A DNA stretch of 64,000 nucleotides from Nepenthes gracilis (GCA_033239525.1 BSYO01000002.1:11814626-11878625), one strand, 5' to 3'. Shown: positions 9,276 through 21,185, counted from the stretch's first letter. A program made the numbers and translations. Notes: generated by a model from the letters alone, not told the origin.

Positions 9276-10930
9276 GGGAATATCACCATCTGAAAAAGAT
9301 CCATGGTCCAACTTTTCTTTTTCAATTTTGAAGGGATCTCATATAACCAAACTTTAGCAAAACTTAACTGAACGTCACTGGACGTAACTGAATGTTTTCA
9401 TATTTTCATAGAGTCCCTTCCAAACTTTCATGAATATAGTTTAACATAACAAACGATACCCAAATATAATATTTCATAGGCCTTGAATATGCAGAAAAAA
9501 TGCATTTGAAACTTTATTCTATACTTAGTGTCTTTCGATCTACTTGGTGGCCAATTAATTTACCGGAGCTTAAATAATTTAATTCAATTAGTAAGTCAAG
9601 TCAGGGAACGTCTTGAATATTTTATTCATATTCCAGAAATCTTCCGGTTCATGTGAACCGGTTCGGTTGAGGCTAGGGACCGGGTTTCATAATTATTTTG
9701 CGCCCGAAATTTTTCATAAGTATCCCAATATCCTTCTTAGGTCTATTGGTCATTGGTTCGGTCAAATTTTAGTCAAATTTGGGCCCGGTTCGGCCCTTTT
9801 TAATAAAGGGCTCGAATTACCATTTAAGTTGAATCGGTTCGGGAAAGACTTTGAGGGACCGGTTCACTGAGTTATATAGCCCATTTTCAAGCGAAATTTT
9901 TACAAAACATGAACATTGGTCTTAGCTATTTCGTGACAAAATTTGAGCCGGTTTGGTGATCGGATGGTGGCCGGTTCAGTCTGCCAACACAGACTGCCCA
10001 TTTGGGTTTCAGCAGAACTGTCCAGGATAGTTCTGCTTCCCTAATTTTTTTATGGTTCAATCGGGCCTATTTTTGATCAGTTCTGGGCTTCCTCTTGTAT
10101 CCAAGGGACTTATGTTTGAGAATAAATTTGGTTTAGGGCCGGTGCAAGTCAAAATATTGACTGGTTCAGATCAATTTTCCAGAACAGATTCTGCATCAGC
10201 ATCAGCTGATGCAGACAGATTTTTTTCCAACTTTGAGGGTCTGAATCATATTTAATTTGGATCCGATTTTTATGAGGTGATACTTGAGTATCACCTCCAA
10301 GTCCTTAGCTAAATTCTGGCACCGATTTGGCCCATTTTGGGTTTGGGGTGTATTTTATTTAAAATTATTTTCCCAACTGCTCAAAGAAGCAGTTCAGTAA
10401 GACCCTTTCTGTTCATGGGTCCGGTTCAGTATCCGACCCATATTTTATTGGGCCGCCGATTTACATGGTGACAGTCCACATCTAATTCTAGCAAATCGAG
10501 TTGGGTTGGACTCCGGTCAATCCATTTTGGGGCGTGTTTGGCTAAATTTCAGAAACTGAAATTTCAACATCAGCAGAACCAGTAAGCTGATTCGGCAGCC
10601 GAGTTTGGGTCCGAATTTGAACCCCTTCTTGAACGCCTTAGAGGCTCATTTTTTTTCCACTTTTACTTCATTAAAGAAGGATCATTTGACCAGTTTCGGT
10701 CGTTGGCTAATTCGGCCATTTAGTGGTCGAAATGAAGCAAACATCAGGAACTGCCACAGCAGAACCCAATTTTGGACACTATCATGTGTCCAGGGCCGGT
10801 TCACCCAATTTTAATTTTTTTCTTGCAACTCTTCATGAATTTATGATAACTAAGGAAGCATATGTAAGTATTGGATTAACAATACTCAAGAGAAAGTAGC
10901 CAAAAATTGCTCAACAATCAAAGAAAGGGT

Positions 10931-10945
10931 CGAAGTACACTTGCC
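10931..10945 (-). promoter_or_regulatory. GGCAAGTGTACTTCG motif, LTR A
   Basis: Minus-strand GGCAAGTGTACTTCG, nearly identical to GGCAAGTGTACCTCGGAC in LTRs B and C. It is repeated in the second A copy near 38818. Confidence 0.45.
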
Positions 10946-11993
10946 AAATTTCAGCAATTCCTCTTCCCTTCTTGCTGTTCCTGATTTCCTTCTCCTTTTT
11001 CCCTTTACTTTCTCTCGAGTTTTTCTCTCAACTTAGCCTCTCCTTTTTCTCCTCATGCATACTTATAATTTTCAGAATTGAGGGGCTGAGTCATCAGCTC
11101 AGCTGCCACCTCAATTTCCCTTTCTTGAATCCCTGCCGTGTGGCTAATGGATTGCTGAATCACCACTTGATTTGGCAGCTATTTACCCTTCCATTTGTTG
11201 CTTTCCTATTGGCAAATTTTTTTTTGCTAATGTGTGCTGCCTATGTCACTCTTGATTTCTTCCCTAATGTGGCTGTGCATGCTGGTGCCATGTGTACATA
11301 TCTGAATTGAATAATTCAGCTGAACTTCAGCTGAACTTCCTCTTGGTTTCCTTCCTCTTTTTCCCTTTTTTTTTTTATTAATATATCATCTATCCTTAAT
11401 TTAATATATTTTATACTTACTATAGTCTAACATGGAGTGAAAAATCCACCTAATTTCCCCGTTAGTACAGCTGCCAAATCAAATTTGTCCAAGTCCCCCT
11501 CGATTGCCGAATTTTCCCATTTTGCCGATTATCTTGAAGGATTTATTTCAAGGTGTTCGGGCATGTGTTTGTGGACATTTAGGACATGGAAGCTTAGTAT
11601 AGACACTAAAGATCGTCTAGTATTAATTTTGTCCCAAATCAAATTTCTTATCATCTCCCGAATTACATCCCTGGCTTTCGGGTTTGAATAGAAATTTAAA
11701 AGATCGGGTGTCGGGGTTTTGGGAAATGACTATTTGGGAAGTTAGTCTATCTGTCAATGATCAACTGAGATTATTTACCTCAAAATCCGAATTGCCTAAC
11801 ACATCCAGAATGAATTCTTGGCTTTTAGGTTTAAAACTTAAATTAAAGGAATCATGCTTGAGTATATAAGAAAACTAAGACATAGGGGCTTAGTATATTT
11901 GCCAAAGACTATTTTGGATTAATTTCAACATAATCTGAATTACATAAGTCATCCCGAATTACTTTCCTTGTTTTCGGGATTGCGGTCTTTACA

Positions 11994-12028
11994 TCCGGCC
12001 CTCCCTTGAGGCACAACAACTCTAGGAT
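11994..12028 (+). repeat. Junction stub of family C minisatellite
   Basis: TCCGGCCCTCCCTTGAGGCA matches the LTR C minisatellite (compare about 14352-14381). It is joined abruptly near 12022-12028 to the 3' part of the C internal region. This is the flank of the family A LTR and marks a rearranged left edge of the C polymer. Confidence 0.6.
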
Positions 12029-12993
12029 GAAGTCAGAAGTCCCCATTCAAAAGTATGAAGAAGCACTTTGAAGATAATCTTGACCTGATAATTTTAAGAA
12101 TTTTGAAGATGAAATTTGATGATTGTTGAGAAAACTCTAGGATTATGTCTTTCTATGTCTCCTGTGGATTGATATTATTGGGATAAGTAGGAGAGGAATC
12201 CCTTATTAGAATTACTTTTTCATTAATTGAGATCAGTAATCGAATGTCTCCACTTAAGTAATGATCAAATGATTCACCCATGATAATTTCAAATATTGTG
12301 TTTTGGTTAAATTAATTGATTTATTAATACACCAATGAGATCTTAATTGTTAAGTGTAGAGGTAAAGAATTGGACAATGGAATCTGAAGCCACATTGAAC
12401 CAGTAGTGACCATATAAATTACAGTTTTTGATCTTGCCACAGGTTGAGGGTTTGAGAAAAGTTGTTTTCCTCGGTATATGGACTTTGAGATTTTGAGGCT
12501 GTTAAGTGTTAGGGTCTCGAGTTCTTGAGCAATGGTCTAAGACTAAACCAAATCCATAGAGACTGTTGTAGTTAGAACTTCTTATTCTGTTATGAATTGA
12601 GGATCTGTGAGAGATATTTATGTGGTATGGATATTATAGAATCAATCTAAAACAAGGTTATCACATGGCTCGGATGTTCCGAAGGGAATATGGCATGAAA
12701 TGAAGAAAATATAAAGTATCGTGCTTTTAAACCTAATTGTAACTTAAATTTCGTGTTGGTATTTTGGCTGAAAGAACCGAAATGCCAGGTTGTGATAGTG
12801 GCGGTAAGATGGAATTGATTAAACTAGAGCTAACCGATTGATCAAAGCGCGCGGCGGAAGGGTGATGAACCTGTGCATATAAAACGGTTTAAGTTAATAT
12901 CCGAAGAAGATGCTTAGCATTGAGGTTCAGCGTGAAATGAAATGAGGCATTTTGCTAATTTCAAGGACAAAATTCCTTTAAGTAGGGGAGAAT
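12029..12993 (+). mobile_element. Family C internal region, 3' part only
   Basis: Starts at GTCAGAAGTCCCCATTC and runs colinearly with 17466-18428 and the other internal regions to the polypurine tract AGTAGGGGAG. It is non-coding, with a relic of the pol C terminus just before the tract. The gag part and primer site are missing. Confidence 0.85.
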
Positions 12994-13536
12994 TGTGAGA
13001 TCCTGAAATCAAAAAGGCTTAAAATAGGAATAAAATATTGTTACTTAAAATTGGAGTGGCCTTGTGCCACCAGAAGGTCGAATCACTCCATGGAAGTGTG
13101 AGAGGCCGAAGTGAATAATAAGAGAAATTTGACTAAATTTGAAGAATTGATCGGATTTGAAGAGATGACCGGATTCGAAGATATTGACCGGATTTGAAGA
13201 GTTGACCAGATTTGAGGAAGTTGACCGGATTTTGAAGGGTTTAGAAATGTTGACCGGCCTTTGACCGGCTTGAGGGAAAGTTAACCGGTCTTGAATAAAA
13301 GAGGCAAAATCGTGGGCAAGGAAATGACTTAACTAGAATAGGAAATATTGACCAAAAAGTTGACCGAATAAACTAATGGTAACTAAAGACAAAAGTAAAC
13401 CTTACTATTTAGTTGGAATCTGACTAGGCGGCGACCAAATGGAGTAAGTAAACTAACCTTGTTACTCCCACCTACCCTCTGAAAAATAGTACCGAACAAG
13501 TGACTTACCCTCATTTACTTCGCCTACTCCCTGCTC

Positions 13537-13544
13537 TTTATATA
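13537..13544 (+). promoter_or_regulatory. TATA box of LTR C1
   Basis: TCTTTATATACCGGGC, conserved in each C LTR (18968, 27263, 35541, 50273, 55465, 60694), about 100 bp before the GGCAAGTGTACC motif. Confidence 0.65.
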
Positions 13545-13899
13545 CCGGGCTCCAGTTGAGGGATGAGTGTGATTTCTGGCACGAAGGAAGAATAAAGAGC
13601 GAAGAAGGAGGGAAGAACTTTGAGGCAGCTAGAGTGGACAGTCAGGAAAGTGTACCTCGGACACTACTGTTTTAAGTTCTGTTTTTAAGAATACTGCTGA
13701 GTGTACCCCAGTTTTAAAAGTTCGTGCATTAAGAACTCCCATTTCTAAGTCCAGTTTTAAGAAAAACTGCTAGTGTTTCTCCTTTCGATTTAGAATGCCT
13801 ACCGTTTTAAAGTTACTGCTTAAGTTGTATTTACGGTATGATGGCTATCATGGTTAGTTCATGTTCTCTATTTTCTACCTTCTGTTTCCTGCTTAAACC

Positions 13900-15000
13900 G
13901 AAATTGCATAAAATCCAGACTAAAAATGAAATCGGCATTGTAAGCATCAAAATCGGCCCATTGCATGTTGAAATAAAAATCGGCCCCCTTGCATGAAAAA
14001 ACGAAATCGGCCCTTTGCATGATAAAATCGAAATCGGCCTTTGGATGAAAAATAAAGTTCGGCCTTTGCATGAAATCAAGTTCGGTCTTGCATGTTGAAA
14101 ACAAGTTCTGCCTCCCTTGAATGATAAATGAACTTCAGCCTTCCCCCTATTATAAAGAGGTTCGGCCTCCCCTAATGATAAAAGAGGTCCGGCTTTCCTT
14201 AAGTGAAAATCAAGACCGGCCTTGTGAACATGGAAATCCAAACAGGCCTCCTCCCTTGTAAATGAAGTCCGGCTTGTGTAAGAAAAAAAAAATCAGGTCC
14301 GGCCCTTAAAGCTTGAAAACACAACAACTCCGGCCTTCCCTTGAGGCACAACAACTCCGGCCCTCCCTTGAGGCACAACAACTTCGGCCTTTGAATTTCG
14401 GCTTTTGTTGAAAAAGAACTTCGGCTTTTAAAAGAAAGAGACCTCCGGCTTTCCCTTCGATGCTAAATCAAGTTCGGTTTTCCTAGGTGAAAAATCAGGT
14501 TCGGCCTTCCTTAATGAAAAATCAAGTTCGGCTTTCCTGAATGAAAAATCAAGTTCGGCTTTCCTTAATGAAAATCAAGTTCCACTTTCTTTAATGAAAA
14601 ATCAAGTTTGGCTTTCCTTCATGAAAAATCAAGTTCGGCTTTCCTTGATGAAAAATCAAGTTCGGTTTTCCTTGATGAAGAATCAGGTTCAGCTTTCCCT
14701 TGATGAAAATCAAGTTCGGATTTCCCTTAATGAAGAATCAAGTTCGGTTTTCCCATAATAAAAAATTGAGTTCGGCCTTCCTTTGTAAGAAAATGAAACC
14801 AGCCCCTTTGCATGATGAATCAAGTTCGGCCCATTTGCATGATGAAATCAAAACCGGCCCCAAGTGTATTTTATGCCATGAAAACGAACCGGCCTCAAGT
14901 GTATTTTGAAACCAGCTTAAAATATATGATTTTTGAACTAAGTTCTGTGATTTGAAACCAGCTTAAAGTATACAATTTTTTAACCGGCTTTAAGATATTT
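13900..15000 (+). repeat. Minisatellite of LTR C1, 27-bp TTCGGC units
   Basis: Dozens of imperfect units. The regular part (about 14460-14770) has a 27-bp period such as TCAAGTTCGGC plus TTTCCTTAATGAAAAA; the earlier part has units ending GGCCTTTGCATGA. Because 27 is a multiple of three it opens spurious frames (SAFLNEKSS repeats), but 26-bp units break them. Equivalents: 19350-20330, 27640-28640, 35930-36960, 50655-51485, 55855-56705 and 61080-62060. Confidence 0.88.
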
Positions 15001-15128
15001 GTATCTCTGAAGGGTTAATAGTGATGTTTCTGACTGATACTGAAAATGGCTTTCAGTAAACGATAAGAAGAAAATATTTTTTTTCTGTTATTATGGACTC
15101 AGCACTGATATGCAGTCAGGTTTGTTCT

Positions 15129-15375
15129 CCGGCATGCCTTAGAACGTTATGGTTGTAATCGAGGGTAACTCTATCCATGGAGTTATATGTGGTCCGCCAC
15201 TCCTCAGGGCGTTATAATAGGAGGGTAGAGTCTGTTCCGTTCTGGCCGACACCCCCATGGATAGGGGAAGGATCTCATGAGGTGGGATCATTTTATTCTT
15301 TAATTGCCGTTGATTGTGGGGAGATATACACAATCTATCCTCGATTATTCGTCCCTCTGCTAGTAGGGTCAATAG
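15129..15375 (+). other. Candidate structured RNA block, LTR C1
   Basis: Arms TAATCGAGGGTA (15156-15167) and TATCCTCGATTA (15336-15347) pair throughout with one G-U. The inner hairpin is GATTGTG (15312-15318) / CACAATC (15329-15335). It opens with CTCCGGCATGCCTTAGAACG. Confidence 0.65.
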
Positions 15376-15664
15376 TACGGTCCTTTACTGAAAAAGATAA
15401 GTTTTCTATAAATTATGAAAGTAGGACTGATTTCTGCTTTCTATAATATGAGTACATTGATTTCTGATTTCCGAAGACCATTTCCATTTTCTGACAGTTC
15501 TGTATACGTCATCATATTTCTATTATAAATCACTTCCTATGGCATTTGTAACTTCATGTGCAATAGTATCTGTTTTGCTGAGTTATGTTCGGCATACATG
15601 TTTTACTATATACCTGCATGTACCTTGTTGGGCCTCGGCTCACTGTTTTCTGTTTTTCCCCCTC

Positions 15665-15705
15665 AAGATGAGACTATAGAATTTGTACTTGACGAGAAGG
15701 AGTAA
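15665..15705 (+). other. Splice-acceptor-like site and short acidic frame, LTR C1
   Basis: GGCTCACTG, a T/C-rich run and CCTCAAG precede a frame DETIEFVLDEKE then TAA. The acceptor AG is kept but the CAG of other copies is AAG here. LTR C4 reads DETIDFVPDEKE at 37685. Confidence 0.4.
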
Positions 15706-16003
15706 CTAGAGCTCCATCTAAGAGATTTTAAGGATTCCGAAGCATACTATGGGAGTTACCACGGAAGCAGCAGTGGATGTAATGTTCTAATTAGAATAGT
15801 TGTATTTTTAAAATTGGAACCTTGTGCCTATGTGTGCATGAATGAATTTTATGGGAATGAGTTTAAATGCTTCGACAAGTTATTAGATTTACTTCCGCTA
15901 CATGTTTTATGGATAATGTGTATGGGTCCTAGATGGCATCTTGATCCTGTGTTATGAATGGCGGAATCAAAAATATATATATATATATTCGTTCCGTCAC
16001 AAT

Positions 16004-16014
16004 TGGTATCAGAG
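16004..16014 (+). other. Primer binding site of C unit 1
   Basis: TGGTATCAGAG, initiator Met tRNA complement, two bases after the LTR end. Equivalent sites: 24321, 32631 and 42033; in units 5 and 6 (52503, 57724) it is TAGTATCAGAG, with one mismatch. Confidence 0.88.
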
Positions 16015-16332
16015 AGTTAAGATGGCTTAGGAATTGATTGATCAAAAAGCGGAAGCTTAGGATTGGTTAAGTTGAATCAAAGGGCGGGTATACATAGCCA
16101 TCTGTTCCGACTTAAGGCGTTAGTACTAATTAAGTTTGGGGTAGGTTATGAATGACCGGATAAGAAATTGAAGGTGGAAGATAGACTGGCTGGGTTTATC
16201 CATCCTAGTTCGGTAAATTAGACTAATAGGACCAGGACGTCAAGGAGCGCCATGTCTTAGTTACTACTTAGAACAAATTACAATCTAACTGAATTCTTCC
16301 TGTTACAAAATTTAAAAGTCTTAACTAAAGGA

Positions 16333-16656
16333 ATGACAAGCCGGGCTCTTGGTTACGAAAAGAAGAGGAGTCCTTCAGAAAGAAAATATCCGGCCAGAAA
16401 GGTTCTAGTGCCGGCAAGAGCTAAGCAACTAGAGTCAATGAAGGAGTCCGACAAATTAGTACAGACCTCAAAGGTATTGGAAAGGTCTTGTCCACATAGA
16501 AACAGGCCTTGTTTCAAGGTACTAGGAGTTCATTGTAATTATGGTTAGGCTGGACATAAGGTAAGAAATTGTCCATATTCGAAGAGAACCCGAGCACCCA
16601 AACTAATTGCCCCGATTAAAGAAATTGTAGATTCTGCAAAAGATGTGGGAGTATAA
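16333..16656 (+). pseudogene. gag fragment with degenerate zinc knuckle, C unit 1
   Basis: A basic frame starting MTSRALGYEKKRSPSERKYP. It runs 71 codons to TAG at 16546, and would continue in frame AGHKVRNCPYSKRTRAPK to TAA at 16654. The end resembles a gag CCHC knuckle (CNYG-x-AGHKVRNC), but the second Cys is absent and one position is short. Nucleocapsid-like gag binds element RNA. The same fragment is present in all six internal regions; it is the only coding relic there that I can read easily. Confidence 0.7.
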
Positions 16657-18373
16657 TCAGCTATGGTGGAAGGTACGATTTTTTCAAAAACATGATGCTG
16701 AATCCTCTTTTATGCTGTGTTTCTTGAGTTTATCTTTGATTGAGGATTGCAGACTTAGTTAGCTATATTGATAATCATGGCAATTACTTGTGACTATGGA
16801 TAGAATTATCCGTACTGAATTAAGGTAAAAAGCTCTAATCGGTTTCGGGTGGTAACTTTTGGCAAGCTGCCATATTGGTGAGAGAGTTGGATTAATAAGG
16901 ATATTAGAACCAACATATCAGATTGTGACATTCTGAGTAAGAGGCAAGGTTAAATAAGTTAAAGGCGTTCAACCTAATGAGAATTAGGATTGCCCTTTCT
17001 GAAGTTAATAGATGACCGTTCAAGAATCTGGCTATGCAGGTTTTAAGGAACGTGTGAATGACCAAGCTAATCTGTTTTAATGAAGTGGATTAAAGGAAAT
17101 TGAATTTGGCATTAGTCTCTAAGGATGTGCGTGGAATTAAAAGAGTATCGACTGGGCACTATTAATGGAGCCATAGAACCATGTGATAGTATGACTTCTT
17201 GATGATCAGATAAGTTAGCATAGGTGATGAGTTTATAAGAAAGATTGGGGTTTTTTAGTCCATATTAATAGACAATCATCCACAAGCAAACGGGAGAGGC
17301 ATCCGTGGGATGGAACTGCTCCACCTATAATTAAAACATTGTGATAAGATCCTTGAGGACTTAGGAATGATCCCTTGATAGAGATTAAAGTCCTATAAAA
17401 AGTTAGGAAGTGACAGGTGAATCTTGATGTATTCGACAGAGGCAAATACTAAAATCAATAGTTGATGTCAGAAGTCCCATTCGAAAGTATGAAGAAGCAC
17501 TTCGAAGATAATCCTGACCTGATAATTTTAAGAATTTTGAAGATGAAATTTGATGATTGTTGAGAAAACTCTAGGATTATGTCTTTCTACGTCTCCTATG
17601 GATTGATATTCATGGGATAAGTAGGAGAAGAATCCCTTATCAGAATTACTTTTTCATTAATTGAGATCAGTAATCGAATGTCTCCACTTAAGTAATGATC
17701 AAATGATTCACCCATGATAATTTCAAATAATGTGTTTTGGTTAAATTAATTGATTTATTAATACACCAATGAGATCTTAATTGTTAAGTGTAGAGGTAAA
17801 GAATTGGACAATGGAATCGGAAGCCACATTGAACCAGTAGTGACCATATAAATTGCAGTTTTTGATCTTTCCACGGGTTGAGGGTTTGAGAAAAGTTGTT
17901 TCCCTCGGTATATGGACTTTGAGATTTTGAGGATGTTAAGTCTTAGGGTCTCGAGGTCTTGAGCAATGGTCTAAGTCTAAACCGAATCCATAGAGACGAT
18001 TGTAGTTAGGACTTCTTATTCTGTTATGAATTGAGGATCTGTGAGAGATATTTATGTGGTATGGATATTTTAGAATCAATCTAAATGAAGGTTATCACAT
18101 GTCTCGGATGTTCGGAAGGGAATATGACGTGAAATGAATAAAATTTAAAGTATCTTGCTGTTATAATCTAATTGTACAATGAATTTCGTGTTGGGATTTT
18201 GGCTGAAAGAACCGAAATGCCAGGTTGTGATTGTGGCGGCAAGGTGGAATTGATTAAACCAGAGCTAACCGATTGATCAGAGCGCGCGGTGGAAGAGTGA
18301 TGACCCTGTGGATATACAAAGGTTTAAGTTAATATCCAAAGAAGATGCTCAATATTGAGGTTCAGCGTGAAAT

Positions 18374-18433
18374 GAAATGAGGCATTTTGCTAATTTTGAG
18401 GACGAAATTCCTTTAAGTGGGGGAGAATTGTGA
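18374..18433 (+). pseudogene. Relic of pol C terminus overlapping the polypurine tract
   Basis: Frame EMRHFANFEDEIPLSGGEL then TGA, the stop falling in the first bases of LTR C2. Chromovirus pol often ends this way, with the polypurine tract coding SGGE. EMRHFANF aligns in character with the E-x-x-M/I-R-x-x-YPxLF end of the chromodomain seen at 1400-1450. Confidence 0.6.
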
Positions 18434-20745
18434 GATACTGAAATCAAAAAGGCTTAAAATATGAATAAAATATTGCTACTTAAAATTGGAGTGGCCTTAT
18501 GCCACTAGAAGGTCGAACCACTTCTTGGAAGTGTGAGAGGCCGAAGTGAATAATAAGAGAAATTTGACTAAATTTGAAGAATTGACCGGATTTGAAGAGA
18601 TGACCGGATTGAAGATATTGACAGGTTGAAGAGTTGACCATTTGAGGAAGTTGACTGGATTTTGAAGGGTTTAGAAATGTTAACGGCCTTTGGACCGGCT
18701 TGAGGGAAAGTTAACCGGTCTTGAATAAAAGAGGTAAAATCATGGGTAAGGAAATGACTTAATTAGAATAAGAAATATTGAACAAAAAAGTTGACCGAAT
18801 AAACTAATGGTAACTAAAGACAAAAGTAAACCTCACTATTTAATTGAAATCTAACTAGGCGGTGACCAAATGGAGAAAGTAAACTAACCTAGTAACTCCC
18901 ACCTACCCTTTGAAAAATAGTACCGAACAAGTGACTTACCCTCACTTACTCCACCTACTCCCTCCTCTTTATATACCGGGCTCCAGTTGAGGATAAGTGT
19001 GAGTTTCGGGTATGAAGGAAGAATAAGGAGCAAATAAGGAGGGAAAAACTTTGAGGCGGCTAGAGTGGATAGTCGGGCAAGTATACCTCGGACGCTCTTT
19101 TGTTTTAAGTTACATTTTTAAGAATATTCTTTGAGTGCACCCCAGTTTTAAAAGCTCATGCTTTAAGAACTCCCGTTTCTAAGTCGATTTTAAGAAAAAA
19201 CTACTAGTGTTTCTCCTTTCGATTTAGAATGCCTACCGTTTTAAAAATTCTTGCTTAAGTTGTATTTACGGTATGATGGATTTCATGGTTAGTTCATGTT
19301 CTCTATTTTCTACCTTCTGTTTCCTGCTTAAACCAAAATTGCATAAAATCCAGACAAAAAATGAAATCGGCATTGTAAGCATCAAAATCGGCCCATTGCA
19401 TGTTGAAATCAAAATCAGCCCCCTTGCATGATAAAAACGAAATCGGCCGTTTGCATGATAAAATCGAAATAGGCCTTTGGATGAAAAATCAAGCTCGGCC
19501 TTTGCATGAAAAATAAAGTTCGGCCTTTGCATGAAATCAAGTTTAGTCTTGCATGTTGAAAACAAGTTCGGCCTCCCTTGAATGATAAATCAACTTCGGC
19601 CTTCCCCCTAGTATAAAGAGGTTTGGCCTCCCTAATGATAAAGAGGTCCGGCTTTCCTTAAGTGAAAATCAAGACCAGCCTTGTGAACATGGAAATCCAA
19701 ACTGGCCTCCTCCCTTGTAAATGAAGTCCGGCTTGTGTAAAAAAAAATCAAGTCCAGCCCTTAAAGCATGAAAACACAACAACTCGGCCTTCCCTTGAGG
19801 CACAACAACTCCGGCCCTCCCTTGAGGCACAACAACTTGACCTTTGAACTTGGCTTTTATTGAAAAAGAACTCCGGCTTTTAAAGAAAGAGACCTCCGGC
19901 TTTCCCTTGGATGCTAAATCAAGTTCGGTTTTCCTAGGTGAAAAATCAAGTTCGGCCTTCCTTAATGAAAAATCAAGTTGGCTTTCCTTAATGAAAAATC
20001 AAGTTCGGCTTTCCTTAATGAAAATCAAGTTCGGCTTTCTTTAATGAAAAATCAAGTTCGGCATTCCTTAATGAAAAATCAAGTTTGGCTTTCCTTAATG
20101 AAAAATCAAGTTGGCTTTCCCTTGATGAAAATCAAGTTCGGCTTTCCCTTAATGAAGAATCAAGTTCAGTTTTCCCATAATAAAAAATTGAGTTCGGCCT
20201 TCCTTTGTAAGAAAATGAAACCAGCCCCTTTGCATGATGAATCAAGTTCGGCCCCTTTGCATGATGAAATCAAACAGGCCCCAAGTGTATTTTATGCCAT
20301 GAAATCGAACCGGCCTCAAGTGTATATTGAAACCACTTAAAGTATATGATTTTAAACTAAGTTACGTGATTTGAAACCAGCTTAAAGTATACGATTTTTG
20401 AACCGGCTTTAAGATATCTGTATCTCTGAAGGGTTAATAGTATGTTTCTGTGACGGACCGGCTTTTAATCCACCACATAAAGCCACCGTCAAGTCTAAAT
20501 TTCTTAATGGTCAATAATTAGGTGGACATAAAAATTTCTTTTCTTCTTTCAAACCTGAGATGCATACTAGAAATTTATTAATTTCATTTATCCAAAAACA
20601 ATCACGGAAACATGCTAATATTCATAGGTTCATAATAGCGGAACAATATTACGTGTATCCTCAAAACATCAAAAGACAACATGATTAAAATCTCTTCAAA
20701 AGTCTGCTCCGGCCCACTAAGCCACTTAGCTACACCATAAAGATT

Positions 20746-20781
20746 CTACTCAACTTCGTCCTCCGTGAGCCTTTTGTCATC
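20746..20781 (-). other. Short acidic frame after acceptor-like site, LTR D1
   Basis: The minus strand gives DDKRLTEDEVE then TAG after a T-rich tract ending TTTTTAG. Compared with DDKLMEDEVE at 3912 it has one extra codon, two silent changes and one other replacement. Confidence 0.4.
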
Positions 20782-20984
20782 TAAAAATAACAAGAATGAG
20801 CTACAAGCCCAGCAAAATACTCACATGCGAAAAAGCAGAGAGAACATATCATATACATATAGCGAATATAATTTAGCATAAGAAAATCATCATGTCTTTT
20901 AGTTCAGAATTTTCTTAGTCTTTTTCTTCTTGTCTTGTTTATTGAAAATTCATAAAGACCATTGAGAATTCTTATCATCTTTAG

Positions 20985-21185
20985 GGACCGGATGGGAGCG
21001 GACAACATCGAGGGCGGGTTGTGTGTAACCCCCACAACCTAAAGCCGTATCCCCTCATTATGCTCCCGGGCGGGAGGTAATGCCTTTAACCCGGCATACG
21101 GGGCCGTAGTCCATAGTTCTTATGCCACGGAAAGTCCCCCGTGGCCGGGAGGCAATCCTCGAGTGTCACTCCAATATCCTTCATC
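20985..21185 (-). other. Structured RNA block, LTR D1
   Basis: The same layout as 3501-3700 on the minus strand: outer arms near 21008 and 21158, inner GGTTGTG/CACAACC hairpin near 21016-21039. This copy has small losses relative to D2 (for example at 21122-21150) at C/G-rich sites. Confidence 0.5.

Larger units (their letters stand above)
8432..11993 (-). repeat. 5' LTR, family A (3.56 kb)
   Basis: On the minus strand it starts TGTAAAGACCGC (11993) and ends GGGACGTCACA (8432), followed by the primer site. A second copy of its first ~2.19 kb begins the chimeric insertion at 37807, which fixes the TGTAAAG end. It contains the GGCAAGTGTACTTCG motif, the structured block and the acceptor-like unit with a short acidic frame. 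The plus strand has many CCGGTTC/GGTTCGG words. No open frame here is convincing. Confidence 0.85.
12994..16001 (+). repeat. LTR C1 (3.0 kb)
   Basis: Starts TGTGAGATCC after the polypurine tract and ends GTTCCGTCACA followed by a primer site. It holds a TTTATATA box at 13537, a mutated GGAAAGTGTACCTCGG motif near 13650, a long minisatellite (about 13900-15000), the structured block and the acceptor-like unit. No insertion interrupts it, so it is the best full-length reference for the family. Confidence 0.92.
16002..18428 (+). mobile_element. Family C internal region 1 (2.4 kb, non-autonomous)
   Basis: Begins with a primer site and ends with a polypurine tract (AAGTGGGGGAG, about 18415). It contains a gag fragment, then about 1.8 kb without a usable frame. 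Short pol-like echoes remain, such as HPQANGRG near 17278-17301 (integrase HPQ-like) and the pol C-terminal tail at 18374. It is far too short for a working pol, so the element is of the large non-autonomous (LARD-like) type and would need proteins from a related chromovirus. Confidence 0.85.

Noticed and set aside
10605..11310. Frames of 69 and 112 codons in 10605-11310
   Set aside because: They are inside LTR A, on the strand opposite to its transcription, and have no recognisable domain.
13900..15000. Possible CRISPR-like array of regularly spaced repeats
   Set aside because: Units are contiguous and degenerate, with no unique spacers and no cas genes; the setting is a plant LTR.
16004..16014. 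tRNA gene at the TGGTATCAGAG sites
   Set aside because: Only the short tRNA-complementary primer site is present; there is no cloverleaf-length sequence.
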